Below, piece after piece: positions 35,231-45,996 of a stretch of DNA of 64,000 nucleotides. The notes under the pieces were generated by a model. It saw only the letters and a program-made list of their open reading frames with translations, ran no database searches and had not been told where the DNA came from. Numbering within the stretch: the first letter of the stretch is position 1; the number at the start of each line of letters is the position of its first letter. The stretch lies in assembly GCA_963920525.1 (NCBI GenBank), contig OY986437.1, positions 32,499,063 through 32,563,062 of the forward strand, in the 5' to 3' direction. A program made the position numbers and the translations under genes. This DNA comes from Dichetophora obliterata (Eukaryota; Arthropoda; Insecta; Diptera; Sciomyzidae).

Positions 35231-35342
35231 AATTATCGAGTAATTATCGTAATTTCGAGTTAATTTAAATTCCGATTTACTCGAATCGAAATTCGAGTTT
35301 CACTATTCGACTCGAAGCTACTCGCACAAGCCTAATTTTAAG

Positions 35343-36779
35343 TTAAGGTTTATAATGCGCCTTTTCAACATATTATTCATAAAAAAGCACTTCTAGCAGG
35401 CCTCTTTAGAGTCGCTAGAGAGGAAGGGCTAGAAAATTTTCTCGTTTTATATAAAAAAGTTATTGGGCTTGAATATGAGCGCGGAAGGGCTACAAAATCT
35501 ATATGAAGGCATGTTAGTAGCGCTTCGAAGCCCAGTTTCTGCCCCCTGGGTCATATTCCAAATCGACTTTTAACATACTTTTAAGATATTCATAACACTA
35601 ACATTAGCTGCATTCTCGTGGTCGTTGATCTAGAGTGCGGCTCTATTTTATTCACAAAACAAAAACAAAAATTAGAATAAGCTCTATTTCTGGCCCTATT
35701 TCTAATCTTAAAATGCTGCCAAGTTTTAAGCATTTTTTATCAAAACGAACATAGTTGGCAAGTCTAAATAACTTTTAATTTTTTGTATTTTGACGTTTTA
35801 TCGCTCAATGGGCGTTTTGGTATTGCTGTTTTCTTTTGTTATTGTTCTTCAAACTGTTGTTTCAAGGCACCTATTTAGTGCAGCTATTATGTTGATCTCC
35901 TGTTTGTTAACAGGTCGATGAAACGAGCCCTATTATGGCAAATTAGCAAATTGTTAACCAGTATTTTGAATATTTCTATGTGTTTTTTCTTTTAAATATA
36001 AAATTTAAAGCTCAAACAAAAGACATTTGCAAGCAAGGATACAACCAGGAACAGTCCCAAAAAGATATGAAGAAAGCTATACGCAAGTCAAAATGTAAAT
36101 ACTATAAGGATACATTCAAAGCAAAACGGAAGGAACAAACTACATCATAAACATCAATATTTTTGCAATAAATGTGGTATTATTATAATCTAAATAATAT
36201 TTATTCTTTCAAATATTTCTCGTCTGTCTAAATGTTATTTATTCTTTCAAATTACCTAATAATTATATCTATTAATATGAATTATTATAATATAATTTTT
36301 TATTAATTATTTAAAAAAGAATAAAAGATTTTCAATTTCGCCATTCAAACCTATGCATTATGGAATTCATTCATGTATATCTATTCCAAAAGGGCTTCTT
36401 AGCGATTCATACTTTTCTCATATTCAAAAAATTAATACTTTTTTCATTTAAAAGAATCGATTTCAGCAGTGATTCAAGTGGAAGGCAGAAAAGAATGTAC
36501 TACTTTTTGTAGGACATCACAATGTTAAAAATAATCAATTCTAGAATCAATAATTGGAGAAAGAAAATTGATTCTTTTTTCATACACAATTGATTCTTCT
36601 TTCCCGGTTTGTAGTTTTTCTTACAAAAATCAAAGTAATTTGAGATCGTGATTTCTTACTGTTTTTCTTAAAAAACAAGTTTGTCTTCACGGGAGAGGAA
36701 GACATCCTTATTTCTTTCTAAATTTTGGTAGATCTAGACCACCCTATGCAATTTTTGAGACCTCTTAGAAAACGATTTA
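35343..36779. other. Spacer with a short exon-like stretch and AATTGATTC words
   Basis: Mostly AT-rich. The part 36013-36150 has an open frame discussed separately. Between 36440 and 36610 the words AATCAATT, GATTC and AATTGATTCTT recur in both orientations, resembling the other palindromic-word elements but without visible ends. Confidence 0.35.
36013..36150 (+). other. Possible short coding stretch, lysine-rich C-terminal end
   Basis: One frame reads AQTKDICKQGYNQEQSQKDM, then KKAIRKSKCKYYKDTFKAK and RKEQTTS, ending at TAA (36148-36150). A pyrimidine-rich TTTTTTCTTTTAAAT lies just upstream, and AATAAA occurs at about 36168. The composition is richer than the surroundings and the residues look non-random (basic, few hydrophobic runs). 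It could be a last exon, a retroposed fragment or chance. I recognise no family. Confidence 0.25.
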
Positions 36780-36799
36780 AATTTTTCGATACGCCCCAC

Positions 36800-37560
36800 A
36801 GTGGGGTATTGAACCCTGAAAATTGTGATCAAATCACCTAGCAGACGGAGGGAATTTTTGACTTTGTGTTTTAGTTAGAATGGGTCCAAATATGAAAAAA
36901 AATTTCTGTCCGTCCGTCCGTCTGTCCGTCTGTCTGTCTATCGACACAATTAAAGGCGTAATTTTGAAGCTATTGTAATGAAATTTGGTATTTAAGCTTA
37001 TTTCTAAAATATAAAGATTAGAATCGAAAATGGACCAAATCGGATGAAAACCACGCCTACCTCCCATACAAAGTGACTTCATTCAAAACGGTAATATCTC
37101 TTTAAATTCCACAAAACTTCATATATGACTTTTTATTTGTATATGAGCTTTGACATTTAATATCCGCTTCAAGTATGAAATTCAACCAAATCGGATGAAA
37201 ACCACGCCTACCTCCCATACAAAGTGACTTTATTCAAAACGGTAATATCTCTTTAAATGCCACAAAACTTCATATATCGACTTTTTATTTGTATATGAGC
37301 TTTGATATTTAATATCCGCTTCAAGTATGAAATTCAACCAAATCGGATGAAAACCACGCCTACCTCCCATACAAAGTGACTTTATTCAAAACGGTAATAT
37401 CTCTTTAAATTCCACAAAACTTCATATATCGACTTTTTATTTGTATATGAGCTTTGATATTTAATATGCGCTTCAAGTATGAAATTCAACCAAATCGAAT
37501 GAAAACCACGCCTACCTCACATATAAAGTGGCTTTATGAAAACCGTAAAATCTCTTAAAA
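36800..37560. mobile_element. Element with four ~152 bp tandem units, copy 2 (reverse orientation)
   Basis: The phrase CCAAATCGGATGAAAACCAC followed by GCCTACCTCCCATACAAAGT occurs at about 37035, 37187, 37338 and 37489 (spacing 152, 151, 151). It is the reverse complement of the unit in 11471-12161. A TCCGTCCGTCCGTCTGTCCG tract lies at about 36908, as in the first copy. GCCCCACAGTGGGG (36794) is a palindrome at the outer edge. Units are very similar to one another, more than they are to copy 1, consistent with local homogenisation. Confidence 0.75.
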
Positions 37561-38500
37561 TAACTTACTTTTAGTTTTTTTTTGGTAACATATCAATTAT
37601 ATTTGTTGTTTAAAAAAAAAAAAATAGACTTCCACTGAATTCACAACTTTATGCTTACATACGAGTATATACCTAAAAACACACATTTTATAAGCCTAGA
37701 CGGGAAAAAATATTAAAAATACGAACTGGGGTAATTGATAGCAAAAAGTGTGATTACTAATACTAAGAGTCAAGCCTCTTAGTAACGAAACTTATATTTT
37801 TTAGTTAACAAACAATTAGAAAGTATAAAAAGCATCACAAAACCATTTAATATATGGAACTTTATTTTTTTTTCCTTAATATTAATGAAATATATATGCA
37901 ATACAAAAATATTGCTATTCTATTACTATTCTACGGAATAGTGATATAAACCAAAATATTTCGTACTTTTACCCCTCTAATAAACAAACTGAAGCTACAT
38001 CACTAACTGTTGACGTTAATAATATTATTAAAAAAAAAACAAAACATAAAAAATCACTAACAAAAACAACATGAACACAGCAACGTACACACAGCACAGA
38101 GTACCTTTACCCTTCCAATAAACAAATAGTTGCTTCGCCACTTGTTGTTAACCTTTATTAATTTATAAAAACAAAGAAAACAAAACAAATAAAAAAATAA
38201 CAGCAAAAACAACAATAGTAACACTAACTTTATGTACACATTTCAATTTTTCGACTATTACTTGCATATATGTATTTCAATTGCATGGGCATGAAAAAAA
38301 GTTTTTCTTAAAAACCGCAGAAAACTTGCAAACTTTTTTTTTTAACTTATCACTTATATTTGTTGTAACAAAACAAAAAAAAAGAGTTTCACTGAATTGA
38401 GTGGTATTCACAACTATATGCTTACATATGTACCTAAAAACACACATTTTATAAGCCAGCACGAGAAAAAACATTAAAAATACGAACAGACACTTTTTGT
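37561..38500. repeat. Duplicated block (37570-37735 and 38315-38495) with an inner duplication
   Basis: CACTGAATT, CACAACTTTATGCTTACATA, ACCTAAAAACACACATTTTA and TAAGCC...AAAAATACGAAC occur in the same order at 37620-37735 and 38390-38490. Between them ACTTTTACCCCTCTAATAAA (about 37967) is repeated as ACCTTTACCCTTCCAATAAA (about 38103) with A-rich trailers. The layout suggests nested tandem duplication or long direct terminal sequences around ~600 bases. No LTR signature or coding frame was found. Confidence 0.6.
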
Positions 38501-39002
38501 ACTAATATATTTCATTTGACGTTCCAAAAATACCTGAGGTAGAAGGTTCCATTGCTCAAAGAATTTTACTTATTTAATGTTTCAAGAAAAACCACTTGGA
38601 AATATAAAAATTTTTGTGTTTTTTCTATGCGCGCACCAAAAGTAAAGAAAACGTCAAATTTGCAATCGCAGTGCACGGATACCGTTGACTTTTTTTAAAT
38701 TTTTCTTTCACATAGTGATGTAGAATTCTATTCTCTTTCGAACGATACCAATCATGGTTGGGTAGCTTCGATTTGATTTTTTTAATTAATCACACAAATT
38801 GGTATGAAATACCCCAATGTGCGCCCTAATGAACATGCTAACATAAGGGGGGGGTTTAAGTTAGGTTAAAGTGGCTGTCACTTTTCAGAGATACACTTAC
38901 CAATGAGGCCAATGAGGCCCATTGTGATACCATGGGGTTAATTTCCCTACTCGATTTCTAATTGAACTAATGTGAGCTGTTTACAAAGCTGTAGATCCTA
39001 AT

Positions 39003-39028
39003 GGGTGTTGGGGGGACGGGGAGGGGGG
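39003..39028 (+). other. Potential G-quadruplex tract
   Basis: Runs of 3, 6, 4 and 6 guanines are separated by loops of 4, 2 and 1 bases (GGGTGTTGGGGGG, then AC, GGGG, A, GGGGGG). This satisfies the usual four-run G4 pattern and stands out sharply in AT-rich surroundings. Confidence 0.6.
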
Positions 39029-39199
39029 TTTCTGAAGCAAAAAATATAAAAAATCGATTCCATTGCTTCAGTTGAATGAAAGCAGTTGAAAATTTTTATC
39101 AACATTTTTTATCTTTGAGCTCCAAATTTTGTTTTGAAATAAAAAAATTACAACAAGCACATAGAAATATACAAAATACTGGTTAACAGCTCACTTTTA

Positions 39200-39440
39200 T
39201 GTTATACACGAGCAGGTTCCATTGAACTGGAAGGAAATTATCGCAATACGCCAATGATTTTAGGTTGAAATTTCAATTGCGTTTTAGCACATGAATGTTC
39301 ACAGGCTGTAAATAGTTTCTTTTTCAAACATTTAATTCACTGTTAATTGACAAAATATATCTTTGCACAACACGATTAGAGAAAACTATTGATTTAGTGT
39401 TTGCTAGATATCATAATGATATTACATCAATAATATACGT
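39200..39440 (+). repeat. Dispersed repeat with TIDxVFARY coding remnant, copy 1
   Basis: GAATGTTCACAGG and then ACTATTGATTTAGTGTTTGC are shared with 62860-63065. Translated in one frame, 39378-39440 reads LEKTIDLVFARYHNDITSI; the other copy reads LRTTIDAVFARYIDDM. Conservation at the residue level despite nucleotide change suggests both derive from a coding element. I do not recognise the family. Confidence 0.5.
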
Positions 39441-39939
39441 TTATATGTTACATTTTATGTCATCGCAGTGGCTTCAGAAAAAAAAAATAAATAAAAAGTA
39501 ATCAATAAACTCAATAAAGTTATCATCAATAAAATTTTTTCAACTATCAAACTTTGTAACTTTAAGCCGCAACACGTTGAGTAAATGTAGCGTGCAAATA
39601 AATCACAGCCAAAACACTGCTAATCAGAAACTGATCAGTCGCTTTCAGCAAATACATACTCAACGGTTGCGCAACAGTTGAGTAAATTTTGTCTTTTATG
39701 AACGCAGCCAATGATTTTTTTAATAATTGCATCAACACAAATGTTTCCTACAACTTTCTTAAAAAAAAATAAAGAATATACCAGCGCCAGCTATTAGAAA
39801 CCGTTATGAATTGTTAGAAGTCGTGTCTTGCAATGTAAATTTATGTTAAGTAGAATCTTTCAATTCATTTAAAACAACTAAAATAGATAAATTGATTTAA
39901 AAGAGCAAAGCTAAAGTCCACCAACTACAAAAAAAAGGT

Positions 39940-41250
39940 GCTCCCTAGGCGTGGAATGCATTTGGGGGAGTGGCAAAGTAAATATAAAAGTCAGAGTTAG
40001 AAAAGCTCCGCATTAAAAGTTCGTCACAAAGGAGGAAAAATAAAACTAATAAAAAACCAAAACCTGTAAATAGAAAAAGCCGCTTAAGATGTGAAACTCC
40101 AGCGATGCGAGCTTGATTCCAGGGGGTATGGCAAGAATGTATGGTGTGTGTGTGTTTGTGTGTGTTTGTGTGTGCAATTTCGTTATACTGACGAAACATA
40201 TAATTTTCGCACATTTCTATGGAAATGAATGAATATTTGATGGATGGATGGATAGATTGTTGTATGGATAGCTATAAAAAACTTGCTGCTGCAGTTGAAA
40301 CGAATGCAATCAACTGATGTCAATACAGGGTGATGATGCAGTGATATAAACTCAATGCATGGGCATTTTAATACTTCAAAGGTTACATGCTGTCAACTTA
40401 AGACATGTACTTTACCCAGCATAGATTCTAAATAAAATGGTTTTTGACGCTACGAAAAATCCTTCACCCCCCTTTGGGCATAGCAACAACACGAGCAAAT
40501 CCATCATCGACAACTAGCAGTCTACCTTCTAATTTTGCAATTGGCTTTAAACTGCAATATCGGCAAACAACTGCAGTGACATGTTGCAATCGAGGTCGAG
40601 AAAAACAACAAACAACAAAACAACATTACTATAAAAGACACACATCCAACCAAACAATAACATGAAGAATTGATATATGGAAAAATTTAGCCATGCCTAC
40701 CTGACAACCCGACTGACCTCACCCGATACACCATCAGGCGACTGCAGAAAAACGCAAACTTTTGTTTCTTGTTGTGTGTTGGTTATACAAGCACCATGTT
40801 TGTGCGTCGTCTATTCGGTGCGGTATGCAAATACATACAATTATTTTTGAATTGCAATCTAACATGACATTGCAGCAGGTTTTGTAGCTGTTTTTTTTTT
40901 TCTTCTTTGTTGCTATAGGTTGCTTTATTGAGCAACTTTTTAAAAAGTTACTTTTTACAGCATATTTTTTTTTTTTGTGTTGTTTTGTATAAACGGATGT
41001 GTGTGAGGGTTTTTCTTGTTACCCTACCATCAAAGGTTCTGAAACTTAAGTAATGTTTATTTTTTTTACAATTTCTAACATACACTTTAAATTGCAAGTG
41101 TTGCCAACAACGTACGTTGTGTAATTTTTAATTAGTTTGAAAAATCTTACGCCATTTTTATGGTGCAGAAAATTACATTGATTTTGGTTAAAATCACATG
41201 GTTTTATGAAAGTGTGTATGTAGCGACTCGTAAGTTAGCCATCATGATGA
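39940..41250. other. Mixed-composition, apparently non-repetitive stretch
   Basis: It includes a (TG)n microsatellite at about 40141-40175, a GGATGGATGGATAG run near 40240, and C-rich patches at 40460-40530 and 40690-40760 (ACCTGACAACCCGACTGACC). No conserved open frame. It may be unique host sequence such as intron. Confidence 0.35.
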
Positions 41251-41685
41251 TTATGTTTTCCAGCCATTGAATGTTAACTTTTCAATTAAAAAGCCGACGT
41301 TATGTGAATTTTTTCTTTTCTTTATAGTAATGGATGCCATCTCAAGCATGGCAATCAAATGCAAAAATTTATAAATAAAAAATAAATTAGGATTGTCATA
41401 AAAGAAACTTTTTTGATTCTGATAAGCTCTCAAAGTAGTGTTTAAGTCACAAAAAAAAGTCAACCCTGTATTCAGGGATGCCAAAGTAAAAAATTTTCAA
41501 ATCGTCCCAAATCTTTTTGGAAATTGTCACTTTAATGCCAAAATCGTAAAAGGTCAAAGTACATTTTGCATAATAATATGTATAACAAAAAATTATAAAA
41601 AAGGTCTTAGTTTAATTTTAAAATTTTTACTTTTACATATTTTGGATCATTCCATATTATTAGAACAAAAATTATATATGTATGT
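41251..41685. other. AT-rich spacer
   Basis: No supportable feature; ends at the A-rich tail of the LINE that follows on the minus strand. Confidence 0.4.
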
Positions 41686-44125
41686 TATTTATTTATTTAT
41701 TTTATTTATTTATTGGCCAAGCAAGGCAATTTACTTATTCTAACAGGTTTGTTTATTTTTTTCTTTTTTTTTCTTTCTCCCATTTCCTTGTTTTGGTGTT
41801 CGAAGATATGCAAATCAATGTAGGCGTAATCCGCCCACCTAATCGACATTAATTTAATAACACGTCAAAAAGAAAAGGAGAGAAGAAAAGAAAAAAGAAA
41901 AGGACTTACATGCTAACATATTTTATACATAGTAATATAGCTAAGAATTTTATTTGATAAGAAAAGGAGAGATCTGAGAAGGGAATAGGGAATTGGACTG
42001 ACTATTTATTATCTTAGCATTTAATTCTTAATGTCTAAAAGGACAATAAATGAAGAGCGCAGGATTATTGGGCTTTTAGTAGGGAAAAAAGATTTGGAGA
42101 GGGCATGCTTAGTTATAGATTAAGATTTCAAACCTAGTTGCTTGAAGAAAGGTATTATGACGGAAATAGGAACTTGGAAAGATTTTTCTTAAAAGTTAAT
42201 TGAGACATAGGTGGTAAATAGTACTCGCTGATATTATTGAATTCTCTACAGCACCTATTTATCGGCTCATTTCTTGCGTAGACAGTGTGATGTTGATATT
42301 CATTTAATAGTCGTGTATGCCGTGTACGTCTGATCGGGTCATTAAATCGTATCTTGTTTGATATATACTCGCTATCAACAACACCGTTAATGATATCGAA
42401 GGTAAAACATGAACTAAGTAAAGTCCTTCTTGTTGAAAGGGGCATTAAACTCAGAAGGCTAAGCCTAAAATCAGAAGGTGGCAATATATTGTACTCACGG
42501 GGGTTATACGTGTCCCTAAGCGCAAAAAGCAGAAATTGCTTTTGAATAGATTCAAGTCTTTCACCGTGTGATTCGAAAGCAGGATTCCAAATAATGCATC
42601 TATATTCAAGAATAGGGCGCACTAAGGCGCAGTGACGCAAACATTTTTGAACTCTTTTGCACGCTGTTTTTTAAAACCGAGTAGTTTGCTGGCCCTAGAT
42701 ACAATTTTATTATAATGTAAGTTGAAACGCAAATTGTTGTCCAAGACTACACCAAGATCAACAATATGGTTGACTCTTTTAAGTTCAATGCTTTTGAGGA
42801 AGTAACTGTTATTTGTTGCCAAATTTTTACGGGAGAAGGTTATTACGCAGCATTTCTTAACATAAAGATAAAGTTTATTTTGATTGCACTAGTGCTCAAG
42901 AGATGACAGTTTCGACTGTAAGTACAATAAATTAAATCTGTTTCCGATTTAATAATATGGTACATTTTTAGGTCGTCTGCATACATTAGATGTGGGATAT
43001 CGCAAAGAATATCAGATAGGTCTGAGATAAAAATATTAAAGAGAAGTGGACCAAGGTGACTACCTTGTGGTACGCCGCATGTAACTAAAATCTGTTTGGA
43101 TAAGGTACCTTGAAATTTTACGAACTGAGACTTGTCGTGGAGATAGGACTTCAGCCAACTGGGCAAAGATCCTGAGATACCAATCTTTTCCTATTTGGAA
43201 GCCAAGATATCGTGATCGACTCGATCAAAAGATTTGCTAAAGTCGGTGTATATTGCCTCCACTTGATGTCCTTTTTCTATTTTACTTAAAACATCAGAGA
43301 TCATAGTCATTAGATTTGTTGTGGTTGATCTACCTTTACGGAAAACATGTTGCTGTTCATTGAGTAAAGGATTTATAATAGATGTTAGTTTTGCGTATAT
43401 AATTTTTTCGAACAATTTTGGAATAGCCGATAATATGGCGATTCCTCTATAGTTTTCAACAGACCTTTTATCGCCATTTTTATATATTGGTGTTAGGTGA
43501 GATATCTTCCAATACGATGGAAAAGATCCTTGGAGCAGAAATTTGTTAAATATTATATATAAAGGCATGATAAGAGTGTCTAAGCATCGGACTAGTAAGT
43601 GCGGGGTAACAAGTCTAAGCTGGGTCCTTTATTTGTATCAATTTCTTTAATCGCATTATATATCTCATCACACGTTAGTTGGATATGATTAATTATAGGG
43701 CTAATTCCTGAAAAGGGAGGGGAACTATAAGTATTACTTGTGAAAACACAGAAAACTTCTTTAAAATAGTCTGCATATAAGTTGCTGATTTCATGAGGGT
43801 TGAAGGAATTGACATCACCTTTAAACATAGAAGATGGATAGCCGCTAGATTTTTGCTTCATGTTAACGAAGTCAAAAAATGTTTGTGGCTCTTGGACAAT
43901 TTTCTCGCCGATAAGGTTAGTGTACAACTTGTACGCTTCTTCTGACTTGATAGAGAACTCTTTAGATAGCTCGTCATATCTTAGCTTCAGTTCATCGCTT
44001 ACATTATCGGTGGTTTTGAGAAGTTTGTAAATTTTTTTTTCTTTGGTTTCTCAAAAATCTGGGATTTTTGTCTAGCCATGGCTCCAAAAACTTATTCTTT
44101 TTCTTTATTTTTGGCACATAATTTT
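41686..44125 (-). pseudogene. Jockey-type LINE, 3' half with near-intact RT
   Basis: Minus-strand ORF2 remnant in consecutive pieces. 43592-43927: linker with YTNLIGEKIVQEPQTFFDFV and DLLPRTY. 43191-43568: RT blocks HLTPIYKNGDKRSVENYRGI, NEQQHVFRKGRSTTTNL and AIYTDFSKSFDRVDHDIL. 42843-43166: VTCGVPQGSHLGPLLFNIFI and the catalytic MYADDLKMY, intact. 42622-42822: VVLDNNLRFNLHYNKIV. 42155-42640: ALVRPILEYRCIIWNP and RLESIQKQFLLFALR. Upstream to about 44125 the PWLDKNPRFLRNQRK linker is visible in a shifted frame. The pieces are split by a few frameshifts. A 3' UTR runs to an (AAATA)n-type tail at 41686-41714. The family matches the LINE at 18430-20650 (EEAYK-YTN-IGE), which supplies the missing endonuclease. 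Confidence 0.88.
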
Positions 44126-44887
44126 AAAACATTTGGGTATTAACATTTGATTAAAATAATATTGTTTAACAATTGAGCACATCATGTTTGTGCATCATAT
44201 AATTCTGTGTCGACAAGCAATAAAGGCTTAAGTCGACTTAAGATAGAACTAAGTAATTAACCCAATAATGCTCACTACCAGAACCTGTTGAGTTCAGCTT
44301 TTGAAATTTTCAGCAAATGCTTGTATTAATTTTAGACGAAAAACTCTGAAAAAAATCTAATGAAGCGAAGCTCATGATTATAAACGCATAAGGGGTCTGC
44401 AAGTAGAGAAATAAAAAAAATCTAAAAAAAATTTAGAAAAAATGATAAATTGGAAAATTTTTATTTCGAAGCGTAGGCATTCCATTTTAACCTAATGTAC
44501 TTTTTTTATTATATTTTCTTTTTTCTTGAAGTTTATAAAACAAAATAACTCACCAGAGTGACATTCTTCACTTTTTTTTAAATACTACACGAACTGGCGC
44601 GAAAAAGTACACAAAAAGGCTTTTAATGTCAATTTTATAAATTTTTTTTGGAAAAAGCATACTTTTGGCCTTCTCTTACTGTTGAAAGCAAACGCTTTGC
44701 AGTAGCTGAGGATTTTTGAGGAATTTTTAAAAAATGCTTTTATCGCGTATGATATATCATACGTTGTCATTAATGGGTTAATGTAAGCAGTTGGGTCCCA
44801 CTTATATTGCACTACATACAAACAAAGCTTCTAGCCAAAGTTATGACGAAAAAAAATAGTTCAAAAAACTAAGACCCAAATACTAAA
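44126..44887. other. AT-rich spacer
   Basis: No supportable feature. The open frame on the minus strand at 44585-44821 has no recognisable motif. Confidence 0.4.
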
Positions 44888-45278
44888 AAGCACGCTCTAA
44901 AAAGTATGAAACAAGAAAATATTCTCATCTGAAATTGTTATGTTCAAACTATTCAATATTTTTTGTCTATTAAATAAACAACTTTCACAACTTATATTTT
45001 ATTGTTTATAATACTAATTTATAGTGATGCTCAGAAGAAACCTCAAAAGCTTTAGGGCAAAGTTCATTATATATCTAGAGGGCGACATATTACAAATATA
45101 TATGAGGTGGCATACTACCACGTATATCTTCTGAACAGCACTATAAATTAGTATTATATACAATAAAATATAAGATGTGTAGGTTGTTTATGCAATAGAC
45201 AAAAAAAATTTAATAGATTGTACATAATAATTTCAGGTGAGAATATTTTCCTCTTTCATACTTTTTAGAGAGTACTTT
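44888..45278. repeat. Foldback: ~150 bp inverted arms around ~90 bp
   Basis: The left arm 44888-45036 and right arm 45128-45278 are reverse complements at most positions. Shared landmarks are CTCTAAAAAGTATGAAA, GAAAATATTCTCA, TTTTTTGTCTATT, ATAAACAAC, TTATATTTTATTGT, and AATACTAATTTATAGTG. The loop includes GAGGTGGCATACTACCACG. No target duplication could be fixed; it may be the core of a longer element. Confidence 0.8.
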
Positions 45279-45724
45279 TCAGTAGTCGAGCTTTACTTTT
45301 GGAACTTATTTTTTATTTAAATTATTTTGGCCAAATTATAAACAGAAATGTTTAATGATGACTTGATGCCCTATAAAAGCCGCCACTTTTAATTAAAAAT
45401 GACGTTACATAGCCTATAACCAGCGAACGATCAGAATGCTTCCAACTATACCTCATTTGTTAAAATATGATTAGTTGTTTAGAAGTTAAGGGTTTATTGG
45501 GATTTCTACCTCTGGAGGGTGCCATATTCAATTTTATGTGACGTCACATAGCCTATAACCAGCGTAATCTAAAACGCTTCCAACGATACCTCATTTGTCA
45601 AATTATGATTAGTAGTTTAGAAACGAGAGTGGAACAGATGAACATACCTACATACATACATACCGGTTAGACACATGTACCACTCCTTTTGCTTCGCTGT
45701 AGTTGGGTAAAAACAAAATACCAT
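45279..45724. repeat. Two ~138 bp tandem units
   Basis: GACGTTACATAGCCTATAAC with AGAATGCTTCCAACTATACC and TATGATTAGTTGTTTAGAA (from 45400) is repeated as GACGTCACATAGCCTATAAC with AAACGCTTCCAACGATACC and TATGATTAGTAGTTTAGAA (from 45540). Tandem units of this size with short protein-free phrases are typical of Helitron interiors here. A (CATA)n run follows at about 45645. Confidence 0.6.
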
Positions 45725-45795
45725 TTCATATAAGTTATATGACGACTGAAAACTTTGAAGCAAGACTTCTCGAAACCATAAAATCAGACTTACTG
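45725..45795. repeat. Dispersed repeat, copy 1 (partner at 46630-46700)
   Basis: GAAAACTTTGAAGCAAGACT with TCTCGAAACC and AATCAGACTTA matches GAAAACTTTGAAGCAAGATT with TCTCAAAAC and AATCAGACTTA at about 46649. The two copies flank the Helitron 3' end and the hairpin described next. Confidence 0.6.
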
Positions 45796-45798
45796 CAT

Positions 45799-45929
45799 TA
45801 TTCTGTATCACGAAGATGCTCATCAACGATGAGAAAGACACGAGAAGCAATATTTTCTTCCATACAAAATTGTATTACTTCTCGTGTCTTTCTCATCGTT
45901 GGTGTGCTTGTTCGTGATACAGAATAATA
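45799..45929. repeat. Perfect-to-near-perfect ~52 bp stem hairpin
   Basis: Left arm ATTCTGTATCACGAAG...CAACGATGAGAAAGACACGA and right arm TCGTGTCTTTCTCATCGTTG...TTCGTGATACAGAAT are reverse complements except for about eight mismatched positions in the middle (AGATGCTCAT opposite GTGTGCTTGT). The loop is about 25 bases (ATTTTCTTCCATACAAAATT). The flanking repeat resumes after it (TAAGCTATTATTGCACATCG versus TGCTGTTATTGCTTATCG in copy 2), so the hairpin is an insertion relative to the partner copy. Confidence 0.8.
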
Positions 45930-45996
45930 CAGTTAAGCTATTATTGCACATCGATACAGAATTATAGTAGATATTTTACAACTTTATTTAGATATA

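Larger units (their letters stand above)
28336..35334. mobile_element. 7 kb hAT-type composite with perfect 8 bp target duplication
   Basis: The left end TAGGCCTGTGCGAGTAGC (28336) is mirrored by the complement of TAGGCTTGTGCGAGTAGC ending at 35334. The inverted match continues as an ACTCGA/TCGAGT-rich zone of about 100 bases per arm (GAGTCGAATA, AACTCGA). The 8 bp ATTTTAAG lies directly outside both ends (28328-28335 and 35335-35342). An 8 bp duplication with TAGGC ends and a GTGCGAGTAG subterminal sequence fits the hAT superfamily. Between the ends lie a diverged copy of the 566 bp repeat, a LINE, a GTTGAA array and a CACTA-like pseudogene, so later insertions inflated the element. No hAT transposase is visible. 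Confidence 0.85.
38501..39939. other. Spacer with G-rich tract and a dispersed-repeat fragment
   Basis: Contains the G-rich tract at 39003-39028 and the repeat fragment at 39200-39440. Otherwise I see no gene. Confidence 0.4.

Noticed and set aside
37570..38495. LTR retrotransposon with direct terminal repeats
   Set aside because: The duplicated blocks lack TG...CA ends, a primer-binding site, a polypurine tract and coding sequence.
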